The notes under the pieces: model-generated
The model's input: only the letters and a program-made list of their open reading frames with translations
Database searches by the model: none
What the model was told of the DNA's origin: nothing
In this document: piece after piece, positions 1-9,356 of the stretch
How the letters are laid out: the number at the start of each line of letters is the position of its first letter
How positions within the stretch are numbered: the first letter of the stretch is position 1
Program-made: the position numbers and the translations under genes
Assembly: GCF_000264905.1 (NCBI RefSeq)
Contig: NW_006763141.1
Coordinates: 490,600 to 554,599 of the forward strand
Direction of reading: 5' to 3'
DNA: 64,000 nt
From: Stereum hirsutum FP-91666 SS1
Taxonomy: Eukaryota; Basidiomycota; Agaricomycetes; Russulales; Stereaceae

Positions 1-933
1 TGCAGTGCTCAGCTTTGTACATCGACAGTTCGGTACGCCTCCCCCTTCTCTCTTCTCTTCGTTTCCACCTCGACCGTTTTATCCGCTCTGTGTACTTCTT
101 CACCCATTACATGCATGTATGACTACAACTCCCGAGCTTCGACCCCTTCGACACGGGAAACTGTCAAGATCCAGGGCAATTCATGGGGAGGAGACTGCTG
201 TATGTGGAGCCAAGTGTGCATTGGAGGACTGAGGGTTCCGTGTGGAATAGGTCTTGCACGTCCTCAGGTCTGTAGCTGCCTGGTAGGAGTCGGGATTCCG
301 TTGGCTTAACGATACTGTATCATGTTTCTTTGTGATGTGCTAGTCTCGTCTCATGTATGTACATAGCTTGTTCTATATCAGCAATATATAGCTTTTACCA
401 GCAAAACTGGTCAATAAGTTTGAAGGATATTGTGCTCTATCTGGTGCTCTACAAGAAAAATGAAGTGATCTATTGTGCTCTATCATGCTCTATCTCGTGC
501 CTCCCAGAAGGCAGGTCTAAAAAGAATAGACGAGAATAGATACTGTCAAACGATCTATTTGTGTCTACCGGTAGACCGAGTAGACCGAAATAGTTAGGTT
601 TAGCCAAATGCGGTCTTGCTGATGTAGGACGAGAAAGTCAATGCATTCATTCCGTATACACGTTACTTTACTTGGACTTTCTTTTTGCAGAGTGTTTCGT
701 TTCTCTTCACTTATCACTCACTTATGATGTACGTCTTGAGGAGGAGTATTGGAGTATGTGAAGGCAATACGAACATCATAACGTAGATTAGATTAGATTA
801 GATCATGTTGGTTTAGTAGACGCGTCTCGCGTCTTAATAGATCTTACCTTCTTCTTGGTCTCTACTTGTATCTTGGGTGCCCTGGTTCTAATATGACTTG
901 TATGTACAGTAAGTATTGCATGCTACTAAAGAC
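1..933. other. Intergenic DNA downstream of the transposase remnant
   Basis: No gene is recognised here; the reading frames are short and lack family features. The stretch holds four copies of TGCTCTAT/TGCTCTAC between 433 and 493 and a short GATTA run near 785-802. Because it lies just past the 3' end of a Tnp2-type transposase gene, it may be the subterminal part of that element, but no CACTA-type terminus could be identified. Confidence 0.4.
433..493. repeat. Cluster of TGCTCTAT direct repeats
   Basis: The octamer TGCTCTAT occurs at 433, 476 and 486, with the variant TGCTCTAC at 445. Short repeated motifs near the ends are typical of CACTA-type elements, where they bind the element's own proteins. 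Assigning them to the neighbouring Tnp2 element is inference, since the matching far end was not found. Confidence 0.35.
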
Positions 934-2432
934 TTATGCATTCTCTGCTGCATCATTACGCTCCTGCACATGCTCTTGAGGAGCCTCTCCGAGACTCGCT
1001 ACAGGCAAACCCGGCTTCTCAACCAAGTAATAACGGTTATCGGAAGCCTCACCCTCAGGTAAAGTCACCTTGTGCGGCACCATCCCTACAACAGCTTCAA
1101 TAGCCTTTGCATCAACCACCCGCGTACCTTGCTCTCCACCATGCCTGCACGATATGAACGTTTCCCGTGACGCTCCCAAGAGGGTCTCACTCGGTGGTTC
1201 ATAAACGGAGACCATAGCTACCGTCTGTAGATCGTCTTGTACTTGAAGATGAAAGAAGTACTGGACTTCGCCAAGACATGTGGCTCCATCCAGCGTCATC
1301 TATTCGTTGATGATCAGCTAAGCTCAGTGCAAAACATTAGTGAAGACATACCTTAACATTGCGTGCCATACGCGTCTGCTCCAATGGCTTTTTAGACTCC
1401 TTCCAGAGTGAACGAGCAATTTGTTGAGTCGGAATCTCAAGACGAGCCCATCTCGTAACCCGCGGATGCCAATTAGGATCCACAGGCCGCCCCATGGATG
1501 CGTAGTAGTTCTTGATGGCTACTTCTTCGCACGGCCGAACTTCACGAGGGCAGTTGTCTTTCGCATGCAGGAGATAGTATCCATCGCCAAGGCTTTGAGC
1601 GCCATCGGGATGTGTTTTGACAGGAGCATCCTGTAGCTGCGGATACATGGACTTGATCGCGTTGACCTGAGCTCGAATAACGCAACGCTCAGCGAGGTTC
1701 ATAAAGGCGTTGGATGGCTGACGGATTTCCTCGGTGAGATTGCCAATGGTGCGTTCCATGGTCCATTGAGCGAGGAGCCCCAGTGGCCCATAGTCGGGGA
1801 TACCAGGACTGAGATGAAGGAGACCGTGGATGCTCTGTCGAACGAAGTGTAGGCGTGCGGACTTTCCTTGATAGTAAAGCCTTTCATAGTCGTCGACGAA
1901 CTGGATGAGCTCGTTGTGTGCTTGTATCATCTCTGCTCGAGTGATCGTTCGCTGGTGGAGAATGCGGATAGCGTGGACGAGGAGACAGAAGTTGCTGTAG
2001 TAGGGCTCTTCCAGAACGCCGTAGAAGACGGCAGGCCCCATTCCGAAGACGTACATGAGCCACTCCCAGGCCTTGTACCCACTCGAAGCCTTCTCTGCAG
2101 GATTGCGTGGTGGACGGTCAAAGGAACCGGGGAGGTAAGGTGTCGCACGACGGACATCTTCTCCATGCTCTTCCCAGAGGAAGTCATGAAGGATAGCCCA
2201 AGACCAAGTCGCCTTTAAGTCGTTCTCGCCACATTTCAATGTTCCGCGCCAGAGACCGAAGAGAAGATCGGTAAGATTCAAGCAGATGAGGTGCATGAGA
2301 TCGGAAGGGAAAATTCTGGGAACGCCGAGCGAGCGGGGGATGGAAGTGAAGATGCTGGGCTTGTTCAGGCCCGTTCTGAGGCGAATCTTCTCGAATGCGG
2401 TCTTGTTAGGTGCACGAATAAGCTCAGCAATA
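934..2432 (-). pseudogene. Tnp2-type (CACTA-like) transposase, C-terminal half
   Basis: This is the 3' half of a transposase gene whose 5' half lies at 3912-5952. The main exon (to 1352) carries the segment HLICLNLTDLLFGLW, which matches the conserved core of basidiomycete Tnp2-family transposases. A 52-bp intron (1300-1351, donor GTATGT, acceptor AATAG) leads to a last exon (1299-934) that ends in a stop. The frame upstream of the core stays open to 2432, where an inserted element begins and brings in a stop codon (TGA) after a few codons. The protein would have catalysed cut-and-paste movement of a CACTA-type element. Apart from the insertion, no frameshift or stop was seen, so the break looks recent. 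As it stands the gene cannot make a full transposase. Confidence 0.8.
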
Positions 2433-3913
2433 CATCAGGAAAACCGAATTTATTGCTTAGCGTTAGAGCGGGCTACTTAGCCTAGGTAGCGTGCCGCAGC
2501 TCTGGGCAGCCCTAAGTATCACTGCTTAGAACCACTTATCAATCCTGCTTGCTACTTAGGACTGCATATTGATCCTGCCAACCTGCATAGCCTGCTTAGC
2601 CATCCGGTTGTCTCCTTATTTTATATACTCCGGATCTACCCTAGGCTCTCATATCATAGCCACTCGTATTCAGCCCGCCTCGGAGCAAAGACATTGATGT
2701 GGCATAGCTTTAAGCTTGCCAGAGTCGACCCGGCAGGGTGACGAGCAGTGAGCTGTTTCTAGACAGCATCTGAAGATGGTTTACTCTACAGAATCAAGTG
2801 AGCGGTCCCATACAATGTTTATACACTCCCCAAACGACGAGACATTCGTCAATTTGACCGTTAGCAGTCGTTTGCGTGTTCTGAGTTCAGTGTGGCAAAC
2901 GCTAACTTATGACGTCATGAAACCTGAATGTTCCCGAATATTCGGTGAGCCACCGCCACACAATTACACATTTCTATATAAAGCCTTCATTTCGTCAGCT
3001 GGGTCCTTTCAGACTCTTTCGTTCTCAACCTCCATCATCTGCTCTTCACTTGCTCTTCACGATGCGCAAGTGCCGTTCTTACCTCCGTCAACGCTGGTAA
3101 ATCTCGAGGATGAAAGCACGAGAAAGGCTTCGACTGTACAGGTGCGTCCCCTTCTCAGCATTTACTGGCTCATTTCCGCCACGCTAAGCAACATATGTTG
3201 TTTGTATGACGATAGGTATTTCTCTTGTCTTGTGTGTACCTACATTTTCACCTCTATGTGTATCATCGCAGCCGCCTGCATAGTGAGAGAGAATGTCTAA
3301 GGTGAGCACTGAGCAGTCATCTCGAGGAATTCCTATCGCTTCCTGTGTGTGCAAAGTACTGCCACCTCTCAAGGAGAGAGCCGTGGCCCAGCGATTTTTG
3401 GGTCTGTGTTCTTACCATATTGACCATCACCTTTCCCTCATACATTCATTTTAGGTCATGCTCTAGTGGTTGTGTCTGGCTTGTGTGGGAGCACGAAGGA
3501 TTGCACGAAGCAGTAGTCTAGGCAAGGTCATAGATACAGGCTTGCATTGGTAGATTTATTCCATCACTTTGTACCCTTCAATTACAATGAGAACCACTTT
3601 TTCCGAATCATCTATTGAATCTCCAGCATCAAGAAGGAGGAATCCTACTGGAAGAATCCAACTAATTTTGGGATGAATTGAGTACTGGAGAATGCTGATC
3701 TCTACTTATCCCTATGATAGGGGTAACAGACGTGCAGCCCCAAGCCTAAACAGAGTTGCTTAGGAATATGGTAGGCTGGCCGGTCGCTAAGTAGGCCTAC
3801 CGTATCCGGCTGTCTCCCTAAGGAGCCTAACCCGAGGGGGGGTTGTGTATGGGCCTAAGCACCATAAGTAGGGTATGTAGTCGTGCTTACACTTCTATTT
3901 TTTTCCTGATGTA
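2431..3913. mobile_element. 1.48 kb TA-flanked DNA transposon inserted in the transposase gene
   Basis: The element runs 2433-3911. Its outer ends are an 11-bp perfect inverted repeat, CATCAGGAAAA at 2433-2443 and its complement at 3901-3911, each bordered by a TA (2431-2432 and 3912-3913). Removing the element and one TA joins the two transposase halves in frame with no residue lost, strong evidence for a precise insertion at TA. TA duplications with short inverted ends suggest the Tc1/mariner/IS630 group, but no transposase frame is present, so it is non-autonomous. Both flanks are rich in CTTAG/CTAAG motifs, and a 17-bp near-repeat occurs at 2602-2618 and 3804-3820. The centre has a CRE-like TGACGTCA, a TATA box and splice-like signals. 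Confidence 0.8.
2911..3100 (+). promoter_or_regulatory. Promoter-like core inside the TA element (CRE palindrome, TATA box, short frame)
   Basis: Inside the transposon lie the palindrome TGACGTCA (about 2910-2917), a TATATAAA box about 65 bp further on, a pyrimidine-rich leader and an ATG at 3062 that opens only 12 codons before TAA. Several donor- and acceptor-like sequences follow up to about 3310. This looks like a promoter and leader picked up by the element. Whether it is transcribed, or coding at all, cannot be told from the sequence. Confidence 0.35.
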
Positions 3914-5952
3914 GCGGCATTGTACCTGCATACTTCTTTGTCAATAGATAGCTAAAACAGCGAATGGATATCACTGCTCACCGTGCCATCAAAGTCGCGG
4001 TAGATTCCGTCCACTCGCGCTCCGGGTCCCAAAGGTCGATGTCGGTATGAGTGCATTGATCGTCGGGAAGGTCGCAATCAACGGGATGCATGCACGCGGG
4101 GTAGTAAGTCGGTATTCCGAATAAATGACGACCTAGCTGTCCACAGAAGCGACGGCATCCACAGCATCCGGTAGCACCGACGAATCCTAAAAGCTTCTCC
4201 ATCGCGGTGGTATCTGCAGTCGCAAATGCGAAGAAGGGCCGATCCACGACGACCCTCTCCTGAAGCGCATCCCAGACCTTCAATCCCTCTTTCATCAACC
4301 CGATAACATGATGAAGCCCAGGAAACAGAAAGGAGTCGAGATGTTCCGGTGCGTTGGGGCCAGGGAATATTCCACCGGGATATACGTAGGTCTTCTTGAA
4401 GCGAAAGTCGGGGGAGTAATTTACGAACATCCAGAGATATATCCAGGTATCGGATTTCTTATGACGGTAGAGCTGTGCGCCATCGATGGAGAATTGGAGA
4501 ATGGTATCATTCTTCCCGATGACGCCGTCACGTACCGCCTCGAGAAGACCGCGGCTCTGGAGAACATCCTTGAAGATGTCGATGTCGGATATGTCACGGT
4601 TAGCGGCCTCGAGTTCGGCAAGGAGGGACTTCATGTCGTCGTAAGCATATGCGAACTTTTCTGCGCCTTCACGAGAGCTGCGTGCGGCTTGGATCTGGAA
4701 ACCGACAGGAAGTGTATAGAAATACTTTTGGGCGACTTTGCCTCCCGACTTCTCGAAGATGATGGGGTCGTAGCGGGGTTCGGAACACGTTGGGCATCTG
4801 GTGAGGTCCGCGTATGGTCCGGTGTACGCTATGTGCGAGTTTGGACACATGTCTGATTTGATTGGAACCAGACCGGTCATGTCTCCGAGGCGCTTTTTGA
4901 CCTGCGCAAAGGAGAGCATGTCTTGCTCCGGATGTGTTCGAAGGTAGGTATCGTGGAGTTTGGAATATGTTTTATTGGACGCGTTCAGGCAGTCGATGAA
5001 GGCGCTGATGGACCAGTCGAGACAGGGGTCTGCGGAGAGATCGATTTGCTCAGTGCGGGGGTTTTGAAGACGGTATATGGCATCGTCATCTAAAGCGCTA
5101 TTCTGAAGTGTGGCGTTCTGCAGCGCCTGCTGAAACTCGAGTGTAGTCTGAATGCTAGGGATCCTAGAGAAGAGAGGGGGGTTTCCGGGAGGTTGTTCCC
5201 CTACCTCGGGTGGCACAGGTTGTCGGGGTATTGGATCTGGATCAGGATCAGGATCGGGAGGAATGTCGTCACCTGGGCCACCTGGTGGTGGTTCAGGTTC
5301 TCTCTAAATACGAAAATACAAGCCTGTGTAAGCACCAAGTCTACATCAACTGTGTGTGAAAGAATATACCGGAGAACCAGTAGCGCTTCGCGTCGGCGAT
5401 CTAACCGGGATTTCTTCGTCATCATCATCCCAACCGGCAAAATCATTACCGGCAGGCTCCTGTAAGAATATATCGTGAGCGAACTTCGTCTAGATACATC
5501 ACAGCACAACTAAAAGTATGCCTACAATGTATCTGTCGTGTTCCTGAACAGCCCCTTGCTGTGCCTACAACAGGATGTACATGAAGTTGTCAATGTCATT
5601 TCGGATTAAGAAGACGATATCCACATACCTGAACTTCTCCGGGAAGTCTATCACCTTCGCCTGCATGACCTTGAATAAATTGTGGCGCATGGGGAACGTC
5701 AGGTGCAGCTGATTTTCGCCAACACATCGTTAATTTCAGAGACGTGATGCTGCCAGAGTGGGCATCTATACACGTACCTACCGCAGCTGTACCACGGAAG
5801 ACTGCGTGCGCTCTCCATGTCTTCTCCGACACCTGTCTGGGGACTCCACCACATCGTTGGTGGCAATCACAATGAAAAGAACGATTGTCAGTTCGAGCTT
5901 TTTTCTGAGGACGTTTGTCGATGTCGGCAATGGTCTCTTCTTGGTCGGACAT
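3912..5952 (-). pseudogene. Tnp2-type (CACTA-like) transposase, N-terminal half
   Basis: This is the 5' part of the broken transposase. A first exon starts at 5952 and encodes a Cys/His cluster (CDCHQRC, then RQVSEKTWRAHA) seen at the start of basidiomycete Tnp2 proteins. An acidic exon (5459-5370, with AGNDFAGWDDDEE) follows, then the main exon 5303-3982, which carries a four-Cys zinc-binding pattern (CPNSH, then CPTCSEPRY) and the long central transposase region. A 56-bp intron (3926-3981) leads to a 14-base stub that runs into the inserted element. Joining of the first exons is uncertain: donors at two places near 5790 both keep a frame open. Residue matches and frame continuity with 934-2432 show that the two halves were one gene. 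Confidence 0.75.
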
Positions 5953-8185
5953 GCTGCCTCACGAGAATCTGACTAGCAAGAGAATCCCAGAGCTGAGAAA
6001 GAGTACAACAGTACTGCCAAATGAGCCAGCAGAACACTAGTTCAGACCCCGAGCTCTCGTAGCGTCGAGTGCCCCTCTGCGAAAGACAGACGGGGTCGGT
6101 AAAGTTGCAAGCGACAAGCCTTGATGCAATTCCAGCCATATGCCACGACATCAGGCAAAACAGACATTGCATTGCTCAAAGCGATCAGACAACCGAACAA
6201 GTAACAAGGAAGGAGTCTACCATATGCGGCGGGCAAAAGGTAGTTCAAGCCAAGGCCAAACGTTCATACGTTCACGCGCTTGCATCGACGCGTCATCTAT
6301 GTTTTCTGCTAGGCTCGAATTCACACGGTCTCTGACAGTCTTCACCAATATCTCTCAATTGCGCAATCTGTCCCGATCCGGTCATTCGTCGCCCTCAATC
6401 GCCCTCAATCGCCACAAAAAGACCGAGTTTTCACTGTCGATCAGATTTCTCATTGGCTCCGACTCCCGAGTCCACCCGGCCTCCTCAACCGTGACGTTGG
6501 CAGAGGTTGGCAGTAAGTATCACCAGCAAGAAAAAAACAACGACACGAGCTAAACATCACAGGACGGAAACCTTCTGCTAAGATCTCTTTGATATTATCG
6601 GCTTCCGATGTTTCGACCAGCGTAAGGCGGAATAGTACGCCTTGCCAATGGCAGCCAGCGACCACTCCATGCAAATCAAGGCAAATCACGAGCTTAGACC
6701 TATACGTCCTCTCCGATCTGGTCAGGATCACAGAAGAGAAACCTACTCACGAGCCGCACAGTTCTGGCGATACTTCGTCGCCCCAACACCGGACTATCTA
6801 CTACTACTCGTGTGAGCGAGTCGGTCCAACTTCTCATCTATGTTTTGTTCTGTAGGCAAAGCAGCTCGTGATGCAACTCCTGGTCTCGTGAGAGTCTCAC
6901 TGTCCAACAACTTGAACTCTGCAGCCATTGGCAAGCTTCTCTCTTCCCGGGCCATTTTTGGAACGCATCTGGTTCGGCTTGTTTATCTGTTGTCATACAT
7001 TGCGAGTCCACGAACTCCTTACCCAATAGAGCTCAAAGTCGAGAGCAAATTGATTCAATAGCCGCAACGGGGCGACACAATCAGTAACCACCACACCTTC
7101 GAGAGCTTGAATATCCATTAGTCGCTCTCGAGGTACATTTGTGACCTTCAGCTGTTGTCTATGGCATGTCGTCCTGCCTACATGACGATGTAGTCCGTGG
7201 TCCTTGTAGGTACTTTTCCTTATGCCCGCATCAATATTGACTTACCTCTATGCAGCGCTCAGGTTCATGGCAGACACACCACACACATGATATGTACGCC
7301 CGCTCGTGTATACTCATGCTGCGATGTGCTATCTACAGCAGCGTCAAATACAACTCGACGACAAATCTCACCCCATTGTTTTAGTTCAGGTACGTCCAGG
7401 TCTTTTTTCCGGGGACGAACAGCAGTAGTTCAATCGGTGCAAGATCTGACATAGCACACCTGTACTGCTAGTAAATGGGTACTGGCAGCTGTATGCTCAG
7501 CTGTAGTACAGGACGATCTTGGGATTTGAAACGAAGATGGGGCGGATGTCCCATCTTATCTCATACTACGATCCGCTGCAAACAATAGAAGCATTTGCCA
7601 CCTCGCCTCTTCAAATGCTGCTGGGCTGTATCATCGGACCGTATTCCGTCGAATACTTGTAGATCTATGACCGTTGTCTGTGGAGAACATGGGTATTGAG
7701 TCGGACTGTCCCCATTGGATAAGTTACACGCAGAAGTGTCGGCTGGATGTTTCCCACTCATCAGATGTTTCAATCGGATGCCCAAGGCTCGTTCTGTCTG
7801 CTGTTCCGAACTTCATTACTCACGGAAGTTTTAGTCCAGAAAAGGCAACACCACCAATGGATCCACGACACTCATCCTTATTGTTTTGCAGGCCCCTCTG
7901 AGCCTGAGCAGTGAGATGATTACTAGTCAGCTACAAAGATCCGGGCGCGATGCGGGCAAGCAATGTGAGTGTGCTACTTGGTATCCTATCGTTGTGCCAC
8001 ACAGAACGCTGACACATTCTACGCATGCAACTGTGGATCGGTTACATTCCATGCGCCCAAAGAATATCCTCGAGCATCTTGCTCCTGCTGCTATTGTCTT
8101 TGGCCTTGGCTCGCCCAACAGGTATCTGTTAACTGTAACACGGCTTTCAGCTCACTGGCCTCACAGCAGTGTCGGGTACAAAGAG
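5953..8185. other. Gene-poor stretch between the transposase and the pheromone gene
   Basis: No reading frame here shows a recognisable domain, signal peptide or consistent exon structure on either strand. Scattered donor- and acceptor-like sequences (for example around 6507, 6810-6855 and 7206-7254) could be remains of a decayed multi-exon gene, but no protein family could be read. A pheromone receptor (seven-helix STE3 type) was looked for by eye here and not found. Confidence 0.4.
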
Positions 8186-8191
8186 TATAAA
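8186..8191 (+). promoter_or_regulatory. TATA box of the candidate pheromone gene
   Basis: TATAAA lies 118 bp upstream of the ATG at 8304, followed by a pyrimidine-rich leader. Strong TATA boxes are common on highly expressed short fungal genes, and this one is the reason to believe the tiny frame downstream is expressed. Confidence 0.6.
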
Positions 8192-8303
8192 GGCCATCCC
8201 TCGAGCGTCAGGGCTCTCCAGGCTTCATAGGAACTCGACACACACCTCAGCGAAACTCCTCGTCTTCGCTTACGCACTTCTCAACCCCTTCTATCCTTCT
8301 CAG

Positions 8304-8429
8304 ATGGACTCCTTCGTCAACACTGTCGCCTCTATCCCCGCTGCTCCCTCGGAGTCCCAGCCCACTACTTCGCACCCCGTCGAATCCGAATCCGGTGGGG
8401 GCAACTCAACTTACTGTGTCATTGCTTAA
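8304..8429 (+). CDS. Candidate CaaX-type mating pheromone precursor
   Basis: This 41-residue frame begins MDSF and ends CVIA followed by TAA. The last four residues form a CaaX box (Cys, two aliphatics, small residue), the signal for farnesylation, removal of the last three residues and carboxymethylation. Basidiomycete mating pheromones are made from precursors of this size that often start Met-Asp and carry no signal peptide, as here. The mature peptide would be roughly the last 8-14 residues before the Cys; acidic-serine pairs (ESES) just before GGGNSTYC are plausible cut sites, though the exact site is inference. A longer frame runs in from 8169, but the TATA box at 8186 makes 8304 the sensible start. 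No STE3-type receptor lies within the window, so it may be an orphan pheromone-like gene. Confidence 0.72.
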   Translation: MDSFVNTVASIPAAPSESQPTTSHPVESESGGGNSTYCVIA

Positions 8430-9356
8430 ACGCGATCGGCGATCCACGCTATCCAATATCACCGTTCGTTCACCCAAGAACTGAGACCTGCTAACCATCC
8501 GCATGTACGTGTGCATTTCTCTCTGGGCACCTCTGCCTTTATCAAATTTTGCGGGCGTGCATCGCTTCGTATGAACCACCGCTTCTTCGTCCTACGTACT
8601 TACACAACTGTACCCTTTACTTTCAGGACCGCACGACCTATCATTATTCCCAATATTAACCTTCGACCTTCGCCACAATGCTGTCACATTGTTTTTCGCT
8701 TACACAATCGGGTTATTTCTTTCTGAGATGAAGTGAGAGAACACAAGTAGAGGGGAGGAGAGCAGTCAAATATTTGTTGTATGCTAGTAGTACGCCTGTC
8801 ACAGACGAAGAACTTTTCAACCAGTACTTTTTCAGTGTGGCATCCGGGGAGCAACAATGAGATGGCCAGCTTCTGCGTTCTCGAGCTACCTAGATGTTCG
8901 GCGCCACAACGGAGTAGCGAGGAAAGCCGTAAACGCGACTCACGTGTCCGCGTCGCATCGACGCGTTCGTCGTTCAGTCGTTCACTCAACGGTGGAAGAA
9001 GGAAAGGAAGCTCCTTTTAGAGCTAATTTTCTCTCCATAGAGCTATTCTTTCTTTTCTTTTTCAGAACATAAGTAGTACAACATTCATTAAGTGTAATCG
9101 TAAAGTATAGCATCTTCCGAGGTTTGCTCGCATATACTCCCGTACACCATGGCAAAATACTACAATAATAAGGGTAAAAAGAATCCCAGGAAGAAATGTG
9201 AAAAGCCACCAGGAGTGGGTACCGAACTCATCATAAATGATTTAAGTTATCGTTATGGACCAAAGGATGAGGTGAAAGGAGGTAATGAAATAGAAAACGA
9301 GTACGGAAGGCGAGGAGGAAGAGCGAGAGAAAATAGTATCTATGAGCCATGGCTCT
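8430..9356. other. Intergenic DNA between the pheromone gene and P450-1
   Basis: Nothing coding is supported. A 79-codon lysine-rich frame at 9149-9388 overlaps the 3' end of the P450 on the other strand and shows no family features. The region presumably holds the 3' ends of the two convergent neighbouring genes. Confidence 0.4.

Noticed and set aside
2776..3300. 174-codon plus-strand frame inside the TA element
   Set aside because: It begins before the TATA box and runs through leader and splice-like sites; composition is not protein-like and no family fits.
4308..4856. 182-codon plus-strand frame
   Set aside because: It lies entirely antisense to the conserved transposase exon and has no features of its own.
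5953..9356. Search for an STE3-type pheromone receptor around the CaaX gene
   Set aside because: No stretch with several membrane helices was seen on either strand, so a complete mating-type locus cannot be claimed.
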